NCBI GenBank assembly: GCA_022559845.1 | Contig: CM040127.1 | Location: 31,768,708 to 31,832,707, forward strand | Reading direction: 5' to 3' | From: Amorphophallus konjac | Lineage: Eukaryota; Streptophyta; Magnoliopsida; Alismatales; Araceae | Length of the DNA stretch: 64,000 nucleotides | Shown: in pieces, positions 10,462 through 20,270 of the stretch | How the letters are laid out: each line of letters begins with the position of its first letter | Numbering within the stretch: position 1 is the first letter of the stretch | Program-made: the position numbers and the translations under genes | The notes under the pieces: generated by a model | Told to the model about the DNA's origin: nothing | Databases searched by the model: none | The model's input: the letters and a program-made list of their open reading frames with translations, nothing else

Positions 10462-11633
10462 TGGCGTCTGCTTTGCAAGGGAGCGACACATAGTGGAATG
10501 GTATCGAAGTGGAGTGAAATGAAGTGGGAGCGGACTGATAAGTTGATGCCAAGGTGTGATGAGACACGCTTTTGACGTTACTGTTTGGAATCTTTCCTGA
10601 AGTTTCAATGAGGCGACCTTGAAGGAGGTCTTTCAAATTTTGACGATTTACTTGGACGGAGATCAAATAAGGGAGGGGGAGATGTGCGCTCAGGCACGAA
10701 ACAAAAAGAGACCAACTTCTCGGTGTGGAAGTACCTAGGTCATAAACCTGCAGGTTTCACCTTTGGGGAGCGGTTACCAGCCAACGTGGAAGTGCTGCGG
10801 CCAAGGTGGGTCAAGCAAGGTAAAAAGCAAAGGAATATCTGAGGGTCTGTCCAAGCAAGGGTCACCTTTGGAAGAGCAGCGTAGGGCCGTTTCAAGAAAA
10901 CTCAGTTATTTCATTCGGAGTGGAATATCTCATATTTGTAGGAATTGAAACACAACGGCTTTCACAATCGAATCACTTGAATGATCTTCCGCAAAAAATC
11001 AAAGTCCTATATGAATGCATGCTGAGTTTAAAGAAAAATTTAAAACAAACTAAAATAGAAAATACTCAAGGATAATATTGTCAACTTGTTAAGAACGGAT
11101 CAGGATACTGATCCGGTGAGCTGACACTGGGCTGGGGCCCGTTTATCCGCGCACCAACTCCCTGAATGGAACCGTCGTCCCCATACTACCACAAGTTAAC
11201 GGCCTATCCGTACAACCCAAATTCTTCCGGGATCATCACTGTTTTTGTTGAAGGGGAACTCAAATCCCAGATTCGTTCGGGCCGCAAGGTCCTTGACATG
11301 TTATAGTAGCGTAGGTATCATATACTACGATGCATGACATGGTGGGACCAACCATTGAAAGGTGGGACAGGAGACAGGACAAAGACGTCCGTTAGTAAAA
11401 CCTGCACAGACTAGCAAAGGTTATCAGAAAGTAGCAGAATCATAATAGAATCGCACCACAGTACAAAGGAGATCTAGACAAACTCTTGACAATGACCACT
11501 GATGTGACATATTTTGTCATGTAGCGCCCTACCCTTCCTATAAGAACTCCCCTTAGGCTAGTTCATTCAAATGCACCAAGGTGGGTTTTGGAAGCTCAGG
11601 AGAGGAAGGAGAGGAGAATCTAAAGATTTCAGG
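10462..11633 (+). promoter_or_regulatory. Upstream region of antisense gene 1 (Y copy)
   Basis: About 1.2 kb, well conserved with 17181-18349 in X, without a credible coding frame. It ends in CCTATAAGAACTCC (TATAAG at 11539-11544), about 90 bp before the ATG of the DUF7745-like gene, so it probably contains that gene's promoter on the strand opposite to retroviral transcription. Confidence 0.5.
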
Positions 11634-13046
11634 ATGGAAGGAGAGTCTTCCCGCGTTATGAAGAGGAGCAGGCCTAGCGGCGAGATCAGGCGATTCTCCG
11701 ACCTCGAGGGACATCTGAGTGGGACGATCATGTCGCATATGGTAAGCTAATTCTTTTCAAATTTCTCCACGTGAGCCTTCTTCTTACTTCCTTCATTTCT
11801 TCTTCTTTCTATTCTCTTCCAGCCATATCCACTCTTCCCAGGCCCGAGGAAGTTTTCCAAACTGCCATGTCTTTCAAAGCTAACTTCCAACATCTCCATC
11901 GGCATGAGGGCCATACTCTCGAAGTGGCATCTGTAGGGGCTCCTTATTCACGCCAAATACTACGAGAAGATTCGTATGGACTGGGCGGCTATGGACGCAC
12001 TAGTGGAGATCTGGCATCCCCAGACCCACACTTTTATCTTCCCGACCTTCAAGGTCACCATCCTCCTCGAGGAGGTGGAACTTCTGCTCGGATTGAAGAA
12101 ATTCAAGAGTGACGGGAAGGTGAAGGCTATGCGGATGCTGACACGGAGGACTTCCGAAAGCGTCCTTGGAAGCTTCATGCCGCCTGACGCGGCCAGGAAG
12201 GTGCGTAATCAAAAGGGGATTGATTTGCAAAAGCTTGCGGAGTGGGTCATGGACGCCCTGAGGGGGGCACCAGATGATGACTAGTTAGAAGGAGTCATGA
12301 AGGGGTTCACTATCTGTCTGGCGGGTGCTCTCTTGTTTCCTCATACCGACAACATAGTGGAGGAGGTTCAACTAAGTGCCATTTGCGGAATCTGGAGTGG
12401 AAAGAGGGTGGGACCCGCCGTCCTTGCCTATCTTTACAGCGGCCTTACTGCCTCGAGCATGGGTAAGTCTCCTTTTGTTTACGCACTTGTCTTGAATTGC
12501 TGGTTTGATTTGCACTTCAAATTCGACCACCGTGAGGGAATGCCAACTGCTTCGAAGCTCTTCCAACAAAGCCCTCTTCATCACATAGCCGACGTGTTAG
12601 GCTCTAGTGGTACTATAGTGAACCGCGTTCCGTGGCTGAAGAAACGTGAAGATTGGCGGTCTCACTTCCGCACCGTGACACAAGGCTTCTTTACTTGTGC
12701 ACCGGCATGTTTGCTTTCGTTTGATCTCCTCATGAGGCCTTCTCCTGAAGTTGATCTTCAACTGATTGGCGCAACCGAGTTCGTCCTTTATAACGCGCAT
12801 CGATGCTGCCTCCAGGTCGGTATTCCACGCCATTCATTCCCACTACCTACTGGCATCGTTCCTTTGAAGAAGAGGGAGTTGGACACGGAGGCGGATGCGA
12901 GGGAAGCGAAAGCCATTAAAGCTCCCTGGAAGACAAGTGTTGCGGGAAAGGCCTTAGCGCACGTGGGGGAAGAATGTGAGCTGTGGAGGGCTTATGTAAC
13001 CGAACTGGGGAAGTTAAGGCCTAAGGCGCCTAAGCCCCCGATGTAG
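11634..13046 (+). pseudogene. Antisense gene 1, PMD/DUF7745-like protein (Y copy, broken)
   Basis: Two exons: 11634-11741 (36 codons, ending CATATG before GTAAGC) and 11823-13046 after CTCTTCCAG. Exon 1 encodes MEGESSRVMKRSR and RRFSDLEGHLSG. Exon 2 carries the globular domain, with IWHPQTHTFIFPTF and LEEVELLLGLKKF, the pattern of plant mobile domain and DUF7745 proteins found in retroelements and in MAIN/MAIL-type plant genes. Two premature stops break it: TAG at 11934-11936 (CAG in the X copy) and TAG at 12282-12284 (TAT in X). A poly(A) signal AATAAA lies at 13068-13073. No biochemical activity is known for DUF7745; the role in the element is unknown. Confidence 0.8.
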
Positions 13047-13239
13047 TTCATTCTGCTTTTCTGATGGAATAAAATCTGGCATTTTGATGTTTTGGGCCCC
13101 TGTCCACTTTATTATTATTATTTTTTTTTGATTTTCATTTTTCTTATATTTTTATTTTGGTTTGATTATATATACACTTATCTAAGATGCTTTTTTTATA
13201 TACATATATTTATTTTTTATTTTTTTGAAAATTTTTTAT

Positions 13240-13470
13240 CATGGGGGCGTCCAGGGTCCTGGACGCCCCTAATTTTTTATTTTTATTTTTTGGTATTTTA
13301 TTTTTTGGGAGCGTCCAGGGTCCTGGACGCCCCTAATTTTGATTTTTGAAATTTTGATTTTTTTTATTTTTGGGGGCGTCCAGGCGCCTGGACACCCCTA
13401 CTTTTTTTGAATTTTTTGAAAAAAAAATAAAAAGTGTGGGGGCGTCCAGGCGCCTGGACGCCCCAACAAA
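13240..13470. repeat. Palindrome cluster between genes 1 and 2 (Y)
   Basis: Four GGGGCGTCCAGG...CCTGGACGCCCC palindromes near 13242, 13309, 13373 and 13439 are spaced about 65 bp apart in AT-rich DNA. Loops differ (GTC, GTC, CG, CG). One right arm carries a single change (GGACACCCC). Confidence 0.9.
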
Positions 13471-13481
13471 AGGGAAATCCA

Positions 13482-13489
13482 TATATAGG
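13482..13489 (+). promoter_or_regulatory. TATA box of antisense gene 2 (Y)
   Basis: TATATAGG lies about 80 bp upstream of the ATG at 13567, directly after the last palindrome of the cluster. The X copy has TATATATA at 20185-20192 in the same context. Confidence 0.55.
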
Positions 13490-13844
13490 GGGGGCTCCCA
13501 TCCCTACTCACTTACACTGTTCATCCTGACCGTCCAGCTACTCCAGATGACCCATTCTTAGTCCGAATGGAGCAGGGAGGCCCGAGTCAGGGTGGAGAGA
13601 AGCGGAAACGACGGGCTCGTCGTCCGAGGAGGCTGAGGGATGATGCCGTGGAGGCTGCTGCGGTGGAGGAGATTGCCGTGGAGGAGGAGGCTCCTCCCTT
13701 GGCAGTGGAGGCTGCTGCGGGTGCTGTCGACGTGGGAGATGACGACCACGACCCGGTAAGCCCCTCGGAACTTCAATCTGTTGGTTTATTGGGCTAAATG
13801 GGCGGACGAGAGGCTGTGTGGAGAACTCCGGGGAGTGAGAGAAG

Positions 13845-14076
13845 GAGGCGTCCAGGGTCCTGGACGCCTCCACATTTTCTTTTTCTCTTTATTTATTTAT
13901 TTATTTACGTAAATAATAAAAATAGAATTAAAAATAAGGAGGCGTCCAGAGTTTGGGACGCCTCCATGATAATATATATATATATATATATTTATTTTTG
14001 TTTTAATTTTTGGGTTTTTCTAAAAATAAAATAAAGAAAAAGTAAAGGAGGCGTCCAGGGTATTGGACGCCTCCAA
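13845..14076. repeat. Palindrome cluster in intron 1 of antisense gene 2 (Y)
   Basis: Three GGAGGCGTCC...GGACGCCTCC palindromes near 13846, 13939 and 14047. The second has an interrupted centre (CCAGAGTTTGGGAC) and the third has GGGTATT in the loop, while the outer arms remain complementary. Confidence 0.85.
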
Positions 14077-15099
14077 AAAAATATAAATATTTTTTTTAAA
14101 AAATAAAAATAAAATAAAATACATAAGTAGTATATACAGTGTTATTGTTTATTACTATTCATGATGCTGATGTGTTCTTTGTTGGTTTTGTGGTGTGCAG
14201 GGCGTGATGAAGGGCCGGATCAGCTGGTCCCTAGTGGTGGCAGCATACCGTGGGCTGTCAGACTTTCAGAGGGCGCGTGTGGACGCCATGGGCTTTGGAG
14301 CATTCCATAGGATCGAGGCCTTTCGGCTCGACCTTCCTCTTATCCAGGCATTGAGGGAGCGGTGGCACGCGCCGAGCCGGGCGTTTCTGATGCCCTGGGG
14401 GCACATGGTGCCGTCACTGGAGGACGTGGCTTGGATCACCGGGCTACGGGTGGACGGAGAGGCGGTGAGTGGGGTCACCTACCCCGACTACCGAGAGAGT
14501 GCCCTGGACCTGCTGTGGTTAGAGACGAGCGTGACTGATAGAGACAGCAGGGTAGTTGGCCGAGTGGAGATTATGGAGGCGCTCGGATTCGTCGACCCGC
14601 GCCAGTGGGTTAGCGAGACTGGAGCGGAGTTTCTGGCACGACTGGAGGGAGATGCCCGTGCAGCTTTCACTCAGGACCCGAGCGAGCGGGAGCTGGTGGA
14701 CCTAGACCTCCGGAGGTTTCTTTTCTTCTTCTTGGTCCGCCTTCTGCTGGGGACGAAGGGGGATGGCATCCACTACCGCTTCCTCGGGATCCTGGCGGAC
14801 CTTGACAGAGTGGGACACTACGCGTGGTGGGCGGCTCTGCTTGCCCATTTGATTGCTGATCTCTCCCAAACTTCAGAGAGGGAGACGACAGTCAGTGGCT
14901 TCGCACCTTTTCTCCAGGTACATAACTTATTTATGCATTTTACCGTAGTTAAATATGCAATCACTCGTGCTAATGATGTATGATGGATGCAGGTGTGGAG
15001 TTATTACTACTTCCCGATGGGGAGGGCCAGGCAGGGGAACATGAGAGCCATTCCTCTAGCGCGACAGTGGAGGCCGGTCGTGGTAGCGGCACCACACAG

Positions 15100-15104
15100 C
15101 TACC
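15100..15104. other. Target-site duplication of element X (left copy)
   Basis: CTACC precedes the LTR start TGTGAGCGACG; the second copy is at 53322-53326. Joining the flanks with one copy removed gives CACACAGCTACCAGCTGGCG, the uninterrupted sequence seen in the paralogous exon near 21812. Confidence 0.95.
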
Positions 15105-16263
15105 TGTGAGCGACGTCACGCGGTTCGGGGAAGCGGAGAAGACGCGGAGCGCGCGGGCTCCTCTTTTTGTTTGCTGCAACACAGAGATAAGAGAAGAGAG
15201 AGAAGGGGCCACCACGGGAGATTGCTCCGGCGGGGCGAGCGGGACAAATGTAATATAGCAAGATATGGGGGTTAAACGGCCATAGCGGGAAGTGACTCAC
15301 CGCGGCCTCGGGGGGACGGGAATGGTGCAGAAATTAAATAGCAATAATTGAAACGGCCATTGGGGAAGTGACTCGCCGCGGCCTCGAGAATATGAATAGA
15401 TAAGAATATAACATATAAGAACGGGAATTTAAACGGCCATTGGGGAAGTGACTCGCCGCGGCCTCGAGAATATGAATAGATAAGAATATAACATATAGAA
15501 CGGGAATTTAAACGGCCATTGGGGAAGTGACTCGCCGCGGCCTCGAGAATATGAGTAGAATATAACAGAATATAAAGAGAATATAAGAACGGAAATTTAA
15601 ACGGCCACTGGGGAAGTGACTCGCCGCGGCCTCGAGAACAAGATGTGATCGCCAGGGGTCAAAAGACCCCAAAATAAAGAAAGTGATCGCGCTTACCTCA
15701 AGAGCGGGAGATGGCGGGTTGCTTCTTCCTCCCCCTTCGGCCGGCCGACGGAGAGGGCTTTCCTTGGTTACCCTTGCAAAACAGTAGACAATAAACGAAC
15801 GGAATTAGAAAATGGCAGTGTAGTAACAATTCCTTGCAATAAAAGTAACGAGATCGTGACCTGACACACACCTGGTTGGTGTGGTTTTAAACCCCTCTCG
15901 GACTCGAGTAGGAGGAAAATGCGATGATGAATGTAAGAAGTATGCAAGAGACGGCGCCCTTATGTAGGGAGATAGAGGATGCAGTATGATGAATGTAAAG
16001 AACTATGGAGAAAAAGGGGAAGAAAATGCTTATTGGAGGAGCCGAGGGTGAGATCCGGCGGAGCTCCGGCAGCGTAGGGACGACGTGGAAGCGCGGTGGA
16101 TGAAGACGACCTTCCTCTCGCGAGCGTGAGCACCCGAGAAGCCGGCAGAACCTCCACCTACAAAAGACCCCACGGGTTAGAAATGACTCCGGTAGCCTCT
16201 GGGCTCCAGCAGCCTATCGGATCTCTTAGAAGCTCCTCCAAAATTGAGGGGGGGGGGGGGCCT

Positions 16264-16272
16264 CTATTTATA
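16264..16272 (-). promoter_or_regulatory. TATA box of the X 3' LTR
   Basis: TATAAATAG on the minus strand in the same context as in the other LTR copies, just upstream of a C-run leader. Confidence 0.7.
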
Positions 16273-16285
16273 GGACTCCGGAGGG

Positions 16286-16908
16286 TGGAGGCGTCCAGGA
16301 CCCTGGACACCTCCATCAGGGCTGAACTAATATTTTATTCTATTTTTATTTATTTTTTCAGAATATTTTTGTGGAGGTGTCCAGGGCCCCGGACGCCTCC
16401 AACAGGTCCACCGAACCCCACCGACGGCCGCACGCGGTTTGGCACAACGCGTGGTTTTGTGAGCGGCGCCTCGTGATTTTGAAATGGGCGCGTCCAGCTG
16501 TCTGGAAGTCTCTATAATTTGGATTTTTTCACACACGACAAACCGTTGTTCGGTGGGCGGCGCCCGTGAGGGAGTTGATGGAGGCGTCCAGGGGCCTCGA
16601 CGCCTCCATAAATATATTATTGTTTTTGTTTTATCTTTTTATGCCAATTGGCATATATATTTTTTATGTTTGTTTTTATGGAGGCGTCCAGGGGCCTGGA
16701 CGCCTCCATTAATATGTCATTTTTTTATTTTGTTTTATCTTTTTATGCCAACTGGCATATATATATATTTTTTATATTTGTTTTTATGGAGGCGTCCAGG
16801 GGCCTGGACGCCTCCATTAATATATTATTTTTTATTTGTGTTGGGGCTTAAAAAATAAAAATAAATAAATTAAAAGAATGGGGGCGTCCAGGGGCCTGGA
16901 CGCCCCCA
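16286..16908. repeat. Palindrome cluster in X 3' LTR
   Basis: Palindromes at 16286-16315, 16372-16401, about 16487-16513 (degenerate), 16579-16608, 16679-16708, 16787-16816 and 16879-16908. Six have GGAGGCGTC-type arms and the last GGGGGCGTC/GACGCCCCC. A second small palindrome, ATGCCAATTGGCAT near 16638 and TGCCAACTGGCA near 16747, alternates with them. Confidence 0.9.
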
Positions 16909-17168
16909 TAAAGACCCACCCGGGTCCTCGGTTCAAGCGTTGGCGGCCGCCTGGCAGACACCCTTCTTGGTTCCGAAACCTCCTGATGCGTCTGACTGGT
17001 GTTGATGCCGTCCGAATGCCGTGACGAGACGATTCCGGATGCCGAAAAGGGCGGAAGAAGACTCAAGAAAAGGAAACACTCAAGTGATTCAAAATGCGTA
17101 AGCCGTCGCGGGGCGTTGTATAGTAATATGAGACTTTCTCAGGAGACGTCAGGAATGGCTTGTCTACA

Positions 17169-17180
17169 GCTGCCCCGCCT
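17169..17180 (-). other. Polypurine tract of X
   Basis: Minus-strand AGGCGGGGCAGC directly adjoins the 3' LTR start TGTAGACA. Confidence 0.6.
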
Positions 17181-18349
17181 TGGCGTCTGCTTTACAAGGG
17201 AGCGACACGTAATGGAATGGTTTCGAAGTTGAGTGAAATGAAGTGGGAGCGGACTGATAAGTTGATGCCAAGGTGTGATGAGACACGCTTTTGACGTTAT
17301 GTTTGGAATCTTTCCTGAAGTTTCAATGAGGTGACCTTGAAGGAGGTCTTTCAAGTCTTGACGGTTGCTTGGACAGAGATCAAATAAGGGAGGGTGAAAT
17401 GTGCACTCAGGCACAAAAATAAAGGAGACCAACTTCTCGGTGCGGAAGTACCTGGGTCATAAACCTGCAGATTTACCTTTGGGGAGCGGTTACCAGCCAA
17501 TGTGGAAGTGCTGCAGCCAAGGTGGGTCAAACAAGGTAAAAAGTAAAGGAATATCTGAGGGTCTGTCCAAACAAGGGTCTCCTTTGGAAGAGCAACGTAG
17601 GGCCGTTTCAAGGAAACTCAGTATTTCATTCGGAGTGGAATATCTCATATTTGTAAGAGTTGAAGCACAGCGGCTTTCGCAATCGAATCACTTGAATGAT
17701 CTTCCGCAATAAATCAAAGTTCTATATGAATGCATGCTGGGCTTAAAGAGAAATTTAAAACAAACTAAAATAGAAAATAGCCAAGGATAATATTGTCAAC
17801 TTGTTAAGAACGGGTCAGGATACCAATCCGGTGAGCTGATACTGGGCTGGGACCCGTTTATCAGCGCACCAACTCACTGAATGGAACCGTCGTCCCCATG
17901 CTACCACAAATTAATGGCCTATCCGTACAACCCAAATTCTTCCGGGATCATCACTGTTTTTGTTGAAGGGGAACTCAAATCCCAGATTCGTTCGGGCCGC
18001 AAGGTCCTTGACATGTTCTAGTAGCGTAGGTATCATATACTATGATGCATGACATGGTGGGACCAACCATTGAAAGGTGGGACCGGAGAGAGGGACAAAG
18101 ACGTCCGTTAGTAAAACCTGCACAGACTAGCAAATGTTATCAAAAAGTAGCAGAATCATAGCAGAATCGCACCACAGTACAAAGGAGATCCAGACAAAAT
18201 CTTGACAATGACCACTGATGTGACATGTTTTGTCTTGTAGCGCCCTTCCCTTCCTATAAGAACTCCCCTAAGGCTAGTTCATTCAAATGCACCAAGGTGG
18301 ATTTTGGAAGCTCAGGAGAGGAAGGAGAGGAGAATCTAGAGATTTCAGG
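17181..18349 (+). promoter_or_regulatory. Upstream region of antisense gene 1 (X copy)
   Basis: Conserved with the Y copy over its whole length. TATAAG at 18255-18260 lies about 90 bp before the ATG at 18350. No convincing coding sequence was found; the open frames present are short and not preserved between the two copies. Confidence 0.5.
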
Positions 18350-19762
18350 ATGGAAGGAGAGTATTCCCGCGTTATGAAGAGGAGCAGGCTTAGCGGCGAG
18401 ATCAGGCGACTCTCTGACCTCGAGGGTCATCTGAGTGGGAGGATCATGTCGCATATGGTAAGCTGATTCTTTTCAAATTTCTCCACGTGAACCTTCTTCT
18501 TACTTCCTTCATTTCTTCTTTTTTCTTTTCTCTTCCAGCCATATCCACTCTTCCCAGGCCCGAGGAAGTTTTCCAAACTGCCATGGCTTTCAAAGCTAAC
18601 TTCTAATATCTCCATCGGCACGAGTGTCATACTCTCGAAGTGGCATCTGCAGGGGCTCCTTATTCACGCCAAACACTACGAGAAGATTCGTATGGACTGG
18701 GCGGCTATGGGCGCACTAGTGGAGATCTGGCATCCCCAGACGCACACTTTTATCTTCCCGACCTTCGAGGTGACCATCATCCTCGAGGAGGTGGAACTTC
18801 TGCTCGGATTGAAGAAATTCAAGAGTGATGGGAAGGTGAAGGCTATGCGGATGCTGACACGGAGGACTTCCGAAAGCGTCCTTGGAAGCTTCATGCCGCC
18901 TGACGCGGCCAGGAAGGTGCGTAATCAAAATGTGATTGATTTGCAAAAGCTCGCGGAGTGGGTCATGGACGCCCTGAGAGGGTCACCAGACGATGACTAT
19001 TTGGAGGGAATCATGAAGGGGTTCACTATTTATCTGGCGGGTGCTCTCTTGTTTCCTCATACCGACAACATAGTGGAGGAGGATCAACTAAGTGCCATTC
19101 GCGGAATCTGGAGTGGAAAGAGGGTGGGACCCGCCGTCCTTGCCTATCTTTACAGCGGCCTTACTGCCTCGAGCATGGGTAAGCCTTCTTTTGGTTGCGC
19201 ACTTGTCTTGAATTGCTGGCTTGATTTACACTTCAAATTCGACCATCGCGAGGGAATGCCAACTGCTTCGATGCTCTTCCAACAAAGCCCTCTTCATCAC
19301 ATAGCCGACGTGTTAGACTTCGGTGGTACCGTAGTGAACCGCGTTCCGTGGCTGAAGAAACGTGAAGACTGGCGGTCTCACTTCCGCACCGTGACACAAG
19401 GCTTCTTTACTTGCGCACCGGCATGTTTGCTTTCGCTTGATCTCCTCATGAGGCCTTCTTGTGAAGTTGATCTCCAACTGATTGGTGCGACCGAATTTAT
19501 CCTTTACAACGCGCATCGGTGCTGCCTCCAGATCGGCATTCTACGTCATTCGTTCCCACTACCGGCTGGCATCGTTCCTTTGAAGAAGAGAGAGTTGGGC
19601 ACTGAAGCGGATGCGAAGGAAGCGAAGGCCGTCAAAGCACCCTGGAAGACAAGTGTTGCGGGAAAGGCCTTAGCGCACGTGGGGGAAGAGTGCGAGCTGT
19701 GGAGGGCTTATGTAACCGAACTGGGGAAGTTAAGGCCTAAGGCGCCTAAACCCCTGATGTAG
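18350..19762 (+). CDS. Antisense gene 1, intact PMD/DUF7745-like protein (X copy)
   Basis: Exon 1 is 18350-18457 (36 codons; CATATG then GTAAGC) and exon 2 is 18539-19762 (after CTCTTCCAG), joined in frame with an 81-bp intron to give 443 residues without interruption. Exon 1 encodes MEGEYSRVMKRSRLSG and SDLEGHLSG, a basic, possibly nuclear-targeting leader. Exon 2 includes HLQGLLIHAKHYEKIRMDWA, IWHPQTHTFIFPTF, LEEVELLLGLKKF, then a long helical domain with PHTDNIVEEDQLSAIRGIWS and a charged C-terminus (KKRELGTEADAKEAKA). The fold is recognisable as the retroelement PMD/DUF7745 group; no catalytic residues are known. It runs opposite to retroviral transcription and has its own TATA and a poly(A) signal (19784-19789). 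It is the only antisense gene copy here free of stops. Confidence 0.8.
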
Positions 19763-19783
19763 CCTATTCTGCTTTTCTGATGG

Positions 19784-19789
19784 AATAAA
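19784..19789 (+). terminator. Poly(A) signal of antisense gene 1 (X)
   Basis: AATAAA 22 bp after the stop codon; the Y copy has the same signal at 13068-13073. Confidence 0.6.
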
Positions 19790-19945
19790 ATCTGGCATTT
19801 GGATGTTTTGGACCCTTGTCCCCTTAATTATTATTTTTTGGTGATTTTTCTTTTTCTTTGTGTTTTTATTTTGTGCTTTGTTTGGATTATATACATACTC
19901 TTATCTTTTTTCTTTTATTATATTATTTTTTTTGAAATTTTTATT

Positions 19946-20170
19946 ATGGGGGCGTCCAGGGACCTGGACGCCCCTATTTTTTTATTTTTCTATTTTTTTT
20001 GGTTTTTTGTTTTGGGGGCGTCCAGGGTCCTGGACGCCCCTAATTTTTTATTTATAATTTTTTTGGTTTTTTTGTTTTGGGGGCGTCCAGGCGCCGGGAC
20101 GCCCCTAAGTTTTTAAATTTTAAAAAAAATAAAAAAAGACGTGGGGGCGTCCAGGCGCCTGGACCCCCCA
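19946..20170. repeat. Palindrome cluster between genes 1 and 2 (X)
   Basis: Four GGGGGCGTCCAGG...CCTGGACGCCCC palindromes near 19948, 20013, 20079 and 20143, at the same places as in Y. Two carry single arm mismatches (GCCGGGACGCCCC and CCTGGACCCCCC). Confidence 0.9.
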
Positions 20171-20270
20171 AATAAAGTGGATTCTATATATATGGGGGGC
20201 CTCCCCCCTTTACTCATTTACTGTTCATTCAAACGACCCAGTCAAACCAGACGACCCATTCTTAGTCCCA

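Larger units (their letters stand above)
13567..15104 (+). pseudogene. Antisense gene 2, PMD protein, 5' half (Y copy, split by X)
   Basis: Exon 1 (13567-13755, 63 codons) encodes a charged leader beginning MEQGGPSQGGEKRKRRARRP. Exon 2 (14201-14917, 239 codons, no stops) holds the plant mobile domain: GRISWSLVVAAYRGL, then RWHAPSRAFLMPWGHMVPSL and ITGLRVDGEAVSGVTY. Exon 3 starts at 14993 with VWSYYYFPMGRARQ and is cut at 15104 by element X; the remaining exons are at 53327-54825. The 445-bp first intron carries three GGAGGCGTCC palindromes. PMD proteins of the MAIN/MAIL group act in plant nuclei in silencing and genome stability; a role for the retroelement versions is not established. Confidence 0.8.
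15105..17168 (-). mobile_element. 3' LTR of element X
   Basis: 2064 bp, TG...CA. It contains a five-unit minisatellite (cores near 15293, 15369, 15449, 15528, 15628), a TATA box on the minus strand at 16264-16272, a run of 13 G at about 16248-16260, and seven palindromes. It is 87 bp shorter than the 5' LTR, mainly because of one fewer minisatellite unit. Confidence 0.9.

Noticed and set aside
13798..14034. Short frames spanning palindromes in gene 2 intron
   Set aside because: They arise from the palindromes themselves and are not preserved between the X and Y copies; flanking GT-AG sites mark the segment as an intron.
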